A stretch of DNA of 20,840 nucleotides, taken from positions 1-20,840 of IMG/VR virus record IMGVR_UViG_3300012022_000007. One strand, given 5' to 3'. A program made the translations under genes and the position numbers. Within the stretch, counting starts at the first letter, position 1; each line of letters begins with the position of its first letter. Below are positions 5,676-11,958 of the stretch, in pieces. Origin of the DNA: a virus. The notes beneath the pieces were generated by a model. That model saw nothing but the letters and a program-made list of their open reading frames with translations, did not search any database and was not told where the DNA came from.

Positions 5676-6089
5676 ATGTCAACAGCAGCAACGCAGCAGA
5701 CCGAACAGCAGGTTACTTTTGATCCGATGGACGAAGCACCTATTTCCTTGAACGTCAGAGTCATTAACCCGGACGGGTTTGACGTTCAGATCACGATCCG
5801 CGAACGCGTCGCGAGCGACAACCGGGCGGACGGTCGGGCATTCGCCCGTCTAAACACAATCTTAACTAAGCTCAAAGGGGACGGATGGACGCCAGCACCG
5901 ACCAAGGGCGGAGGTTACAACGGCGGCGCGCAGCGGGCGGAACCGAACGGCGAAGCGTCGCCAGCATCGAGCGTTCCGAGTTGCCGGATTCACGGCGGCG
6001 AGATGAAGCCAAGTAAGAAATCCGGCTCATTCTTTTGCACGCGCAAGAATGCCGATGGATCGTATTGCAAGGAAACGGCTGGTGAGTAA
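5676..6089 (+). CDS. early protein with C-terminal zinc-finger-like motif (137 aa)
   Basis: ATG at 5676 has GAGGGAG eight bases upstream, and upstream in-frame sequence overlaps the previous gene, so this start is preferred. The N-terminal half (about residues 15-75) resembles a small beta/alpha fold with ISLNVRVINPDGFDVQITI. A Gly/Ala/Pro-rich linker follows. The C-terminus has C103-x2-H106-x14-C121-x9-C131, a single zinc-ribbon or finger. This architecture occurs in phage and plasmid proteins thought to bind single-stranded DNA or other nucleic acid, but I cannot name the family. It lies in the early operon beside another Cys-rich protein. Confidence 0.75.
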   Translation: MSTAATQQTEQQVTFDPMDEAPISLNVRVINPDGFDVQITIRERVASDNRADGRAFARLNTILTKLKGDGWTPAPTKGGGYNGGAQRAEPNGEASPASSVPSCRIHGGEMKPSKKSGSFFCTRKNADGSYCKETAGE

Positions 6090-6091
6090 AC

Positions 6092-6130
6092 GGGAAAGGG
6101 GCTGGCGGCTGTCACCGTCAACCCCTTCCC
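6092..6130 (+). terminator. possible attenuator hairpin after the zinc-finger gene
   Basis: GGGAAAGGGG at 6092-6101 can pair with CCCCTTCCC at 6122-6130 with one bulged A, and the inner TGGCGG/CCGTCA adds pairs with a wobble. There is no clear T tract after it, so it may act as a processing or attenuation signal rather than a full terminator. Confidence 0.3.
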
Positions 6131-6174
6131 TCAGATCAACGTAGTAATAACTAGATGCGAAAGGATTATATATC

Positions 6175-6390
6175 ATGAAAAAAGGATTGACCATCAGGCG
6201 CAAAGACTGGACGGTTCAACCGCACATATGCCCGCACTGCAAACCAACGGTTGTGGCGCGACATAAGAGCGCAGACCTGAGCACACCGTTGACTGTCGGT
6301 GAACCGGTATTGATTCAGAGGGCCGATGGAGATTGGATCATGGGGCTGGCGAGAGATGGAGACGTAGCGGGCAAGCCGCAAACTGAGTGA
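6175..6390 (+). CDS. small CxxC protein, unknown function (71 aa)
   Basis: ATG at 6175 has AAAGGA eleven bases upstream. The protein begins MKKGLTIRRKDWTVQ and has Cys19-x-x-Cys22 (HICPHC), a half zinc-ribbon. The rest (TVGEPVLIQRADGDWIMG) suggests a small beta barrel. It is the last gene of the early operon and is followed by a bipartite hairpin. No function recognised. Confidence 0.55.
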   Translation: MKKGLTIRRKDWTVQPHICPHCKPTVVARHKSADLSTPLTVGEPVLIQRADGDWIMGLARDGDVAGKPQTE

Positions 6391-6417
6391 AGACAGGGAC
6401 GCAGATTGAAAACACGA

Positions 6418-6466
6418 ACGCCGCGAGTGCATCGATAAAACACGGTTTTATTAAATCTCGCGGCGT
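6418..6466. terminator. bipartite hairpin, likely bidirectional terminator
   Basis: ACGCCGCGAG at 6418-6427 pairs perfectly with CTCGCGGCGT at 6457-6466. Inside the loop ATAAAAC (6435-6441) pairs perfectly with GTTTTAT (6445-6451), forming a second stacked stem. It lies between two convergent genes and is followed by CGTTATTTT on the + strand and TCGTGTTTTC on the minus strand. Position and structure fit termination of both transcripts. Confidence 0.65.
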
Positions 6467-6483
6467 CGTTATTTTAAAGGGCG

Positions 6484-6497
6484 TGCTCACGTGAGCA
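6484..6497. repeat. 14-bp perfect palindrome
   Basis: TGCTCACGTGAGCA is perfectly self-complementary with no spacer. It lies between the bipartite terminator and the end of the minus-strand HTH gene. It could be a protein-binding site; no partner is evident. Confidence 0.6.
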
Positions 6498-6531
6498 GCC
6501 GCAGGCAGTGTACTTGCATTACTTCTACCGT

Positions 6532-6747
6532 TCAACCCTTCCCTTTTCTCTTTACCGGGCGACCGCGCGCGGGTTGCTGCATCGCTCTTACGGCGCTCTC
6601 CGGAATGCGCCACACATAACGCGTTTGATTCTCATTCAGCACCATCTCGGCACCGGGCACAAGCCGCTTTGTCAGCCATCGGCTAACGGTTCGTAATGGT
6701 CTGTTGATTCGTTCGGCGAACTGTTCAGGTGTAAGATAGGCGGGCAT
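6532..6747 (-). CDS. excisionase/MerR-like helix-turn-helix protein (71 aa)
   Basis: The protein starts MPAYLTPEQFAERINRPLRT and continues VSRWLTKRLVPGAEMVLNE, then RYVWRIPESAVRAM: the pattern of the HTH_17 / excisionase-type domain, a winged helix-turn-helix of the MerR superfamily used by phage excisionases and small regulators. The tail is Arg/Lys-rich. ATG at 6747 has GGAG nine bases upstream. A strong minus-strand promoter sits 40-68 bases upstream, back to back with a + strand promoter of the membrane-protein cassette. It is therefore a candidate regulator of that cassette, or an excisionase whose integrase lies outside the window. Confidence 0.8.
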   Translation of the reverse strand: MPAYLTPEQFAERINRPLRTVSRWLTKRLVPGAEMVLNENQTRYVWRIPESAVRAMQQPARGRPVKRKGKG

Positions 6748-6786
6748 TCTTTGGCGCTCCGTCGCTCTAAATTTAACAACATAATC

Positions 6787-6815
6787 ATTTTAAATATGTG
6801 GCTGATGTTTGGCAA
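6787..6815 (-). promoter_or_regulatory. sigma70 promoter for the HTH_17 gene
   Basis: On the minus strand: -35 TTGCCA (6810-6815), 17-base spacer, -10 TAAAAT (6787-6792). Each box has at least four consensus matches, with ideal spacing. RNA would start near 6780, giving a leader of about 33 bases. Confidence 0.7.
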
Positions 6816-6839
6816 TGAATAAATTGACGTAGACATCAG
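6802..6839. promoter_or_regulatory. inverted repeat spanning two divergent promoters
   Basis: CTGATGT at 6802-6808 and ACATCAG at 6833-6839 form a 7-bp inverted pair with the -35 boxes of the two divergent promoters lying between them. This is a plausible operator arrangement for the adjacent HTH_17 protein, although 7 bp alone is weak evidence. Confidence 0.35.
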
Positions 6840-6852
6840 ATTATGGTAGCTT
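6824..6852 (+). promoter_or_regulatory. sigma70 promoter of the membrane-protein cassette
   Basis: TTGACG at 6824-6829, 17-base spacer, TAGCTT at 6847-6852. The -35 box is strong and the -10 box moderate (T, A and final T match). RNA would start near 6859, at the base of the first leader hairpin, leaving an untranslated leader of about 230 bases before the ATG at 7090. Confidence 0.55.
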
Positions 6853-7089
6853 GTGACTGTCGATTGAAACGGGGGGTTTCAGTCGAAAGTGTGGAACGTC
6901 GGTCTCGTCGGCAGAGCTAGGAACCGATCAGTACACGCGGCAAGCCAGCGGACAACCCGAAACACCGCTGGCTTGTTACTTGAAACGCCAGCGGTTCTTT
7001 GTGGGAAGCCGCTGGCGTTCGCGTTGGTTGCTTGTCAAAACGTCCGACGCACTTTCATTCTATCCCGCCATAGCAGTAAAGGAAATCAA
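6853..7089 (+). ncRNA. structured ~230-base leader or small RNA
   Basis: No convincing gene lies here; the frame open across it has no ribosome site and the downstream ATG at 7090 has a good one. Three strong hairpins are visible. The first, at 6860-6886, has 11-bp arms (one T-G wobble) and a GGGGG loop. The second pairs CAAGCCAGCGG (6941-6951) with CCGCTGGCTTG (6965-6975). The third pairs AACGCCAGCGG (6984-6994) with CCGCTGGCGTT (7009-7019). The second and third share the core GCCAGCGG/CCGCTGGC, so the middle arms can also pair with each other, allowing two exclusive folds as in an attenuator or riboswitch-like switch. No T tract follows either fold. Not a tRNA and no known riboswitch is recognised. 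Confidence 0.5.
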
Positions 7090-7569
7090 ATGACGACTTC
7101 GGACAAGATCACGCTGTTTGTGATGCTGGGATTAGTGGCAACTGCCGCACTCGCTTTCATCGGCCTCGTTATCAAAATGAATTTCGATCTGAAATTGATT
7201 CAAGCTCGGGCCGAAGCTCGGGCGCAAGGTCGAGAGGAAGCCATAAAGGAAATGGCTCAGCTCGCAATTTCTCCCTTGCCTCTGACACGTGAAGAGTACA
7301 TGGCGCGGCTGGATCACTCATACGATTCCCTGCGCGCATCGCTCGACAGGTTACAGGAATCGGTTGACCGCTTCGCCGACTCAATGGAGAGGATGACGGC
7401 GGAGATTGTCGAACTGTTGAGGCAGATCGTCTATGAGTTGAGGCTTCGGAACGCGCTGTTCGATGCTTACTTTCAGCACGAGAACGAGCGGCGGCAGATC
7501 GCAGCCAATAGCCAATTTGAGTTTGCGCAACATATTGACATTGAATTCAAGAGGCTGCCGAACGAGTAG
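7090..7569 (+). CDS. single-TM coiled-coil membrane protein (159 aa)
   Basis: ATG at 7090 has AAAGGAAA six bases upstream, far better than a GTG-type start in the leader. Residues about 7-29 (ITLFVMLGLVATAALAFIGL) are one transmembrane helix with few residues before it. The rest is a long, charged, helical cytoplasmic or periplasmic part: an Ala/Arg/Glu-rich segment (ARAEARAQGREEAIKEM) then heptad-like stretches DSLRASLDRLQESVDRFADS and EIVELLRQIVYELRLRN, likely a coiled coil that oligomerises. No enzyme motif. It forms a cassette with the larger membrane protein downstream; a partner in a membrane complex is a reasonable inference, but the function is unknown. Confidence 0.75.
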   Translation: MTTSDKITLFVMLGLVATAALAFIGLVIKMNFDLKLIQARAEARAQGREEAIKEMAQLAISPLPLTREEYMARLDHSYDSLRASLDRLQESVDRFADSMERMTAEIVELLRQIVYELRLRNALFDAYFQHENERRQIAANSQFEFAQHIDIEFKRLPNE

Positions 7570-7590
7570 GCGGCAATGTCGCATCATTCC

Positions 7591-7624
7591 GAAGTGTCGC
7601 ACGGAAGCGGCACTTCCCTTTTTT
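7591..7624 (+). terminator. terminator or attenuator between the two membrane-protein genes
   Basis: GAAGTGTC at 7591-7598 pairs with GGCACTTC at 7609-7616 (one T-G wobble), followed by CC and six T at 7619-7624. It has the shape of an intrinsic terminator, yet the next gene's ribosome site starts right after the T tract, so it probably lowers rather than ends transcription into the 431-aa gene. Confidence 0.6.
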
Positions 7625-7636
7625 AAGGGGGGCGAT

Positions 7637-8932
7637 ATGTTCAAAGACGTAATCAAAAAATCATTCGAGCGAAACCCTGACCTGTGGAAATGGGGAGCGG
7701 TAACGGTTGCTATCGTCATTCCATCGTTCATTGTTCTGTACTGCAATCACGAGAACATCAAGCGGCATTTGCTGCCGTTTGATCTACTCGTGGTTATGAC
7801 GGTTGGGGCAAGCTTACTTGTGGCAAAGCTCACGGATGTTAAAGAGGCTTTCCGTGTTTGGTTTCCTGCCTGTCTGCTCGAAATCCTGATGTCTCTCGGG
7901 CTCGTCTTTCAGCTTGGCGTACACTTCTATGTTTTGCGAGGCGTGAGCATTGCGGAGGACGCAGAGGCGAGATACGAACGGGAGAAAGTCGAGGCTGACC
8001 GGAAGTTTAGCGAGGACTGGACTCGCTATGAAGGTGACCGGAACTCCTTCGAACGGCAGCAGGCGACCGCATCGAAGACGGCAGAACACAATCGTCTATC
8101 ACTCGCAAACCTGAACAATGCATTAAACAAGTTGCAACCACAGGAACGGAGTGGGCGGGCGCTTCCCAACGGGACGAGTCAATCCCCCGCCCTTGTCCAG
8201 CCGATTGCGCCCGTCCGTCCTGTAGTTCCCCGTCCGCAGATGCCGGAGGATGTCCAGCGGGACGCGTCCAAGTGGTTTATGTTCGCGGGCTGTTCTGAGT
8301 TCTTGGTTGTGGTCTTGGGCATTACTCTAATCCAGCTTTTCCGCTCATCGTGGCTGGCAAAGGTCAGCCGAAACTTCCCTTCCCCGTTGGCACAGCTCGC
8401 GGCTCGACTCGGGGGGCGTCCTGCTATGGGCAACCTGACCGTCCCGCAGGACACTCCGGAACCGTCCTTGAAAACCGTCCTCGGGGACGATCTGGCGGAC
8501 AGAAAACCGTCCTCGGTAAAACCGTCCTCGGGACAGTCCCGTAAAGTGTTGAAAACACGTGCGGTAGACCGTCCGCATGCGGACACTGAGGACGATCAAA
8601 AAAGGACGGTCGGGAAACCGTCCCTGAAACCGTCCTCGAAATCGTCCGGGCGGGCCGTCCTCAAGGCTGGCGTCTGGACGGTCATGGGGGTGAGGCTGCC
8701 CCACGTTCCGGGAACGCGTCCAATGGGCAAGCCAGGGCGGGGATGTATCAACATCCTGCCTGACCCGGCGGACGACAACGGGGCGCAGTATGTGACGAAT
8801 CTCAGCAAGGGGGACATCGACCGTTCCAAGTCTATGGATGAGGGGCAATGGTTCGAATACGTCCGGGTTAAGATCACAAAAGGATTGGCTCGACGTTCAG
8901 AGCGGGCCTTTGCAATGGGGGAAGGGGACTAA
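7637..8932 (+). CDS. multi-pass membrane protein with coiled coil and variable linker (431 aa)
   Basis: ATG at 7637 has AAGGGGGG upstream; in-frame sequence before it crosses the terminator hairpin and is not coding. Three hydrophobic segments at about 19-36, 46-64 and 73-99 are followed by a charged helical stretch (about 104-165: EARYEREKVEADRKFSEDW), a Pro-rich segment, a fourth membrane segment at about 212-235 (FLVVVLGITLIQLF), a disordered Lys/Pro/Ser linker (about 270-345), and a compact C-terminal part of about 85 residues that starts near VWTVMGVRLPHVPGT. The linker is encoded by an unusual DNA repeat. The architecture suggests a membrane scaffold or sensor with a cytoplasmic tail. 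I do not recognise the family; it is not a holin by size or topology. Confidence 0.75.
   Translation: MFKDVIKKSFERNPDLWKWGAVTVAIVIPSFIVLYCNHENIKRHLLPFDLLVVMTVGASLLVAKLTDVKEAFRVWFPACLLEILMSLGLVFQLGVHFYVLRGVSIAEDAEARYEREKVEADRKFSEDWTRYEGDRNSFERQQATASKTAEHNRLSLANLNNALNKLQPQERSGRALPNGTSQSPALVQPIAPVRPVVPRPQMPEDVQRDASKWFMFAGCSEFLVVVLGITLIQLFRSSWLAKVSRNFPSPLAQLAARLGGRPAMGNLTVPQDTPEPSLKTVLGDDLADRKPSSVKPSSGQSRKVLKTRAVDRPHADTEDDQKRTVGKPSLKPSSKSSGRAVLKAGVWTVMGVRLPHVPGTRPMGKPGRGCINILPDPADDNGAQYVTNLSKGDIDRSKSMDEGQWFEYVRVKITKGLARRSERAFAMGEGD
8459..8640 (+). repeat. GTCC-rich imperfect direct repeats in a coding linker
   Basis: AAAACCGTCCTCGG occurs exactly three times, at 8471-8484, 8503-8516 and 8518-8531, with near copies at 8459-8470 and 8614-8640. 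The first copy is read as K-T-V-L-G, the next two as K-P-S-S, so the same DNA word is used in two reading frames. GTCC and GGAC are strongly over-represented from about 8170 to 8720. Confidence 0.8.
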
Positions 8933-9201
8933 TGACGGAAGTAATTAAAAAGAAGACTCGACGCCGACGACGGAAATCAACCTCTGTCGTCGGCTATTTC
9001 TGTGTGATCGAGGGCAGGGCATACCCAATGAGTAGTGAAGATTGGGCGGAGGCGTGGCGGCTTCGGTTGCTGCGCGTGATCGACCCGGACAAGCCGAACG
9101 TGGCACAGCCAGCGCGGGGGCTTACCGCTGTACTCCTGGGAAACACCTTCGAATTCTTCCATCTCGGGCCGCGCATCCGAAGCTCTTTAGCAGGGAAGTA
9201 A
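8932..9201 (+). CDS. small basic protein, unknown function (89 aa)
   Basis: The start overlaps the stop of the 431-aa gene as TAATG, showing translational coupling. The N-terminus is strongly basic (KKKTRRRRRKS), followed by a compact part with GYFCVIEGRAYPMSSEDWAEAW and GLTAVLLGNTFEFFHLGPRI. No membrane segment. The basic tail suggests contact with nucleic acid, or with an acidic or lipid surface. It closes the cassette; 62 bases without a clear terminator separate it from the late module. Confidence 0.65.
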   Translation: MTEVIKKKTRRRRRKSTSVVGYFCVIEGRAYPMSSEDWAEAWRLRLLRVIDPDKPNVAQPARGLTAVLLGNTFEFFHLGPRIRSSLAGK

Positions 9202-9264
9202 GCCAACAGTCTCAGCCACTTACAGCCAGCGCAACAATCATTTCACTTGCAATACACAATTGAG

Positions 9265-9302
9265 TGTGGCATTTTTGCAACATGAGTCGCAAAAATGCCA
9301 CA
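9265..9302. promoter_or_regulatory. perfect 14-bp inverted repeat enclosing a start codon
   Basis: TGTGGCATTTTTGC at 9265-9278 pairs perfectly with GCAAAAATGCCACA at 9289-9302. The 10-base loop holds ATG at 9282-9284, the likely start of the HTH gene. As DNA it is an ideal operator for a dimeric regulator; as RNA it would place the start codon in an exposed loop. A weak promoter-like pair (TTGCAA, 17 bases, CATTTT) overlaps its left arm. Confidence 0.8.
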
Positions 9303-9599
9303 TCGAAAACCGAACAGTTGCCCCAAAAGGAGACAACTGAAACGGAGTTGTTTACAGAGGATCAATTCCGGGCCTTGCTTCGGCATCTCGCGGAGAAAGA
9401 TGGATCAATGGCCGAACTCGCGGGGCGGCTCGGGGTGTCCGGTCAGCTCATCGGCTACGTGATCGCAGGGCAGCGGGCACCGGGCAAGAAACTCGTTGAG
9501 GCGTTCAGCGGGCGGATAGTGGTCAAGAAGATGATCGAACTCCCAATTATCAAAGAGGAAGCAAATGGAGAGTCAGGAACTCGCGCAGACATTCAGTGA
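9282..9599 (+). CDS. helix-turn-helix regulator at the head of the late module (105 aa)
   Basis: Start chosen at ATG 9282; a GTG at 9264 would add six residues, and neither has a good ribosome site, so the RNA may be leaderless or the start controlled by the hairpin around it. After a Thr/Glu-rich N-terminus, residues about 28-80 (FRALLRHLAEKDGSMAELAG, then RLGVSGQLIGYVIAGQRAPGKKLVEAF) fit a Cro/C1-type HTH: AELAGRLGVSGQLIGYVIAG is the helix-turn-helix core. It overlaps the next gene by 35 bases. It may bind the inverted repeat at its own start and control itself and the late genes, or contribute DNA recognition for packaging. Confidence 0.75.
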   Translation: MSRKNATSKTEQLPQKETTETELFTEDQFRALLRHLAEKDGSMAELAGRLGVSGQLIGYVIAGQRAPGKKLVEAFSGRIVVKKMIELPIIKEEANGESGTRADIQ

Positions 9600-10038
9600 G
9601 GAACAGCGGCTTAAGCTCGCGCTCACGCTCGCGGTTCCGACCGGCGCACAACCGGCGGCGTCTCCACGTCTGGAAGATATGGCCGAAGCGATGGGCGTAT
9701 CGACCGGCGACCTTGCCTTACTCCTGAATGACGAGGGGTTTTTGAAGTTGGTTCGGGGGCTGACCAGGGCGCAAGCAAACCTGACCCTACACAGCAAGGG
9801 CGTTCAACGCCTCGTGGACATCATCGGCAGCAAAGACGACAAGGCCGCACTCACAGCCATTAAACTCATTGGCACACTGACGGGAGACTTTCGAAACAAC
9901 ATCACGCACGAGGTGAAAATCACCTACGAGGATTTGCGCAAACGTTCGGCAGGGGAAACCAATGACCCGTTGATTGGGCTGTTCGACATCAAAAAGGACA
10001 TCATCGACGCGGCAGAGGTGTTGGAAGGGGATGAGTAG
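9565..10038 (+). CDS. putative small terminase subunit (157 aa)
   Basis: ATG at 9565 has AGAGGAAG five to six bases upstream. It lies directly before and overlaps the large terminase gene by 8 bases, the usual place for the DNA-recognition subunit. Residues about 35-65 (LEDMAEAMGVSTGDLALLLN) can form a helix-turn-helix, followed by helical repeats (GVQRLVDIIGSKDDKAALTA, IKLIGTLTGDF) that could form the oligomerisation core. The tail is acidic, as in many small terminases that contact the ATPase. The length is typical. Direct family proof is lacking, so the call rests on position, size and HTH. Confidence 0.65.
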   Translation: MESQELAQTFSEEQRLKLALTLAVPTGAQPAASPRLEDMAEAMGVSTGDLALLLNDEGFLKLVRGLTRAQANLTLHSKGVQRLVDIIGSKDDKAALTAIKLIGTLTGDFRNNITHEVKITYEDLRKRSAGETNDPLIGLFDIKKDIIDAAEVLEGDE

Positions 10039-11944
10039 CATTACGTCCGAACAACTGAAGATTGCCGCAGTCGATGCAGACCCGGCGCGCATCGCCGCAG
10101 AGGTTGCGAAGTTCGAAGCCGATCCGGAAGGGTATATTCAGCAGAACCACACGCGGCTGACGAACTATGACTTTCCAGTCTATGCCGCCACCAACCTAAA
10201 AATCTCCACTAAACTTGGTGAGCTAATCCCGCTGAGATTCAATCGAATGCAGCGCTACCTGTGGGGTTTGCTGCTGGAAGACTTGGCCGCAGGGCGTCCG
10301 GTCAGATGGTTCATTTTGAAGGGGCGGCAGCTCGGGACAAGCTCATGGGTGTTGGGCCTGTTCTATTGGCTGACATCGACGCAATCGAACCGACAAGCTT
10401 TGATCGTTGCGCACGACGACGACGCGACGCAGAACTTTAACGGCAAGGTCAGATATAATTATCACGCGAACTCTCACGGATTGCTCAAGCCAGATACGAC
10501 GCTCTCAAACAGGGACAAGGTTCACTTCGGCGTCAAGGCGACAGCGGGGAACGCATCGAAGGGGCCGGGCCTCAACTCGGCCATTTCGTTCGAGACAGCC
10601 AACAAACCAAGCTTGGGCCGATCGTTCACACTCCAATACATCCTACTTTCCGAATTCGCGCTGTGGGAATCCTACGGCATCGATTGTGATGAGGTTTTGC
10701 CGGGACTCTATCAGGCACAGCCGAAGCGCGGCGGAACGATCCTGATAAAAGAGAGCACGGCAAAGGGAGTAGGGCAGGCACACAACTTTTGGCACGATCC
10801 AACGAATAACTACCGGAAGATTTTTATAAGCTGGCTTGCAGAGGATGAGTATCGAAAGCCGCTTCGGGATGATGAAGAGTTTGAACTGTGTGACTCTGAG
10901 GAAGACGGCGGCTATGCGACGAAGTACGGCAACGAGATTGAAGAGGCGGAGTTAATCCGGAAGGAACTCTTACAGTGGTATCCGGAAGAGGCAGCCAACG
11001 AGGAATGGTTACACGCTGAAGTACTGGCGCGGCTCAATTGGCGTCGTGACAAAATCAACACAGACTTTCGAGGGGACAAGACGCTATTCCGAAATGAATA
11101 CCCGACGATTCCGGCGCACGCTTGGGCCGCGCAGTCTCGGCAATGCTTTGACGGCGGCTCAATCGCTGCAATGCGGGCTCACGTCCACGAAGAGGGACTT
11201 ACACCATACCGATGTAACTACATTCACGACGTAGAAGAGACCAACCCGAACAGGAAGTTTAAGGTAGAGCCCTACGGCAAGGTTCTCTTTTACCACCTAC
11301 CGGAAGAGGGCGAGACCTATGTTATAGGAGGTGACCCGTCGATGGGCTTTGCCGAAACGTCCGACCCTAGTGCTTTGATTGTTCTCAAGACGCCGAACTT
11401 GGAAGAGGTAGCCAGCTTCAACGCGATTATGCCGCCGGAGGAATTCGCGGAGATGGCTTTCTATATGGGCAGGCTCTACAACAACGCGTTACTTGGGGTT
11501 GAGCACAATGAACGCGGCGGGGCTGTGGCAAACAGCATCCTTTCGAAGACTCTTCATTACCCAAGACTCTATTACGCGCGTGATCAGTACACGAACAAGC
11601 GGGCGAAGATACCGGGCTTCGTGACGACCGCAGTAAACAAAAGCAAGATGGTTGCAGACCTCGCGCAAATGATCAGAGATCACGCTGTATTGTTCCGATC
11701 ACCGGGCCTGATTGATCCGGTCAAAGGTCAACTCATCCACTACGAAGAAAAGAAAGACGGCTCTCTGGGCGGCGCGCAGGGCTGGAAGGATGATTTTGTT
11801 TCAGCCGCGTTAATCGCCGTGTGCCTTGCGTCCAAGGTACATCAGTATCCGCAACAATCACCGGGCATTCCGCCGGGCAGCTTTGCCGAAGCCGCTGAAA
11901 TGATCAGGCAACGTAATCGTAAATTGGGACGGTTGCGCAGATAA
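10031..11944 (+). CDS. terminase large subunit (packaging ATPase-nuclease, 637 aa)
   Basis: This is the motor that cuts concatemeric DNA and drives it into the procapsid through the portal. Start ATG at 10031 lies directly after GGAAGGGG and overlaps the upstream stop. Walker A is K97-GRQLGTSS; Walker B-like YILLSEFALWE lies at 203-213, with the catalytic Glu208 in the S-E form known from one branch of terminases. The RNase H-like nuclease domain carries D435 in IGGDPSMGF, E491 in GVEHNERGG and D587/D588 in GWKDDFVSAA. All key acidic residues are present, so the enzyme should be active. The C-terminal tail is basic. The portal gene follows after 14 bases. Confidence 0.92.
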   Translation: MSSITSEQLKIAAVDADPARIAAEVAKFEADPEGYIQQNHTRLTNYDFPVYAATNLKISTKLGELIPLRFNRMQRYLWGLLLEDLAAGRPVRWFILKGRQLGTSSWVLGLFYWLTSTQSNRQALIVAHDDDATQNFNGKVRYNYHANSHGLLKPDTTLSNRDKVHFGVKATAGNASKGPGLNSAISFETANKPSLGRSFTLQYILLSEFALWESYGIDCDEVLPGLYQAQPKRGGTILIKESTAKGVGQAHNFWHDPTNNYRKIFISWLAEDEYRKPLRDDEEFELCDSEEDGGYATKYGNEIEEAELIRKELLQWYPEEAANEEWLHAEVLARLNWRRDKINTDFRGDKTLFRNEYPTIPAHAWAAQSRQCFDGGSIAAMRAHVHEEGLTPYRCNYIHDVEETNPNRKFKVEPYGKVLFYHLPEEGETYVIGGDPSMGFAETSDPSALIVLKTPNLEEVASFNAIMPPEEFAEMAFYMGRLYNNALLGVEHNERGGAVANSILSKTLHYPRLYYARDQYTNKRAKIPGFVTTAVNKSKMVADLAQMIRDHAVLFRSPGLIDPVKGQLIHYEEKKDGSLGGAQGWKDDFVSAALIAVCLASKVHQYPQQSPGIPPGSFAEAAEMIRQRNRKLGRLRR

Positions 11945-11958
11945 ACAACGGGGGAACT

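Noticed and set aside
6941-7019. Retron-type msr/msd or CRISPR repeats
   Set aside because: The hairpins look superficially retron-like, but there is no reverse transcriptase in the window, and two repeats with 11-base arms do not make a CRISPR array.
6889-7089. Upstream in-frame extension of the 159-aa membrane protein
   Set aside because: The extension crosses the two tandem hairpins, has no ribosome site, and would bury the transmembrane helix behind a Cys- and Arg-rich stretch; ATG 7090 has a strong site.
10637-10669. Defective Walker B in the large terminase
   Set aside because: The Asp before the catalytic Glu is Ser (LLSEF), but S-E forms occur in a known branch of terminases and the Glu is present, so the enzyme is not considered broken.
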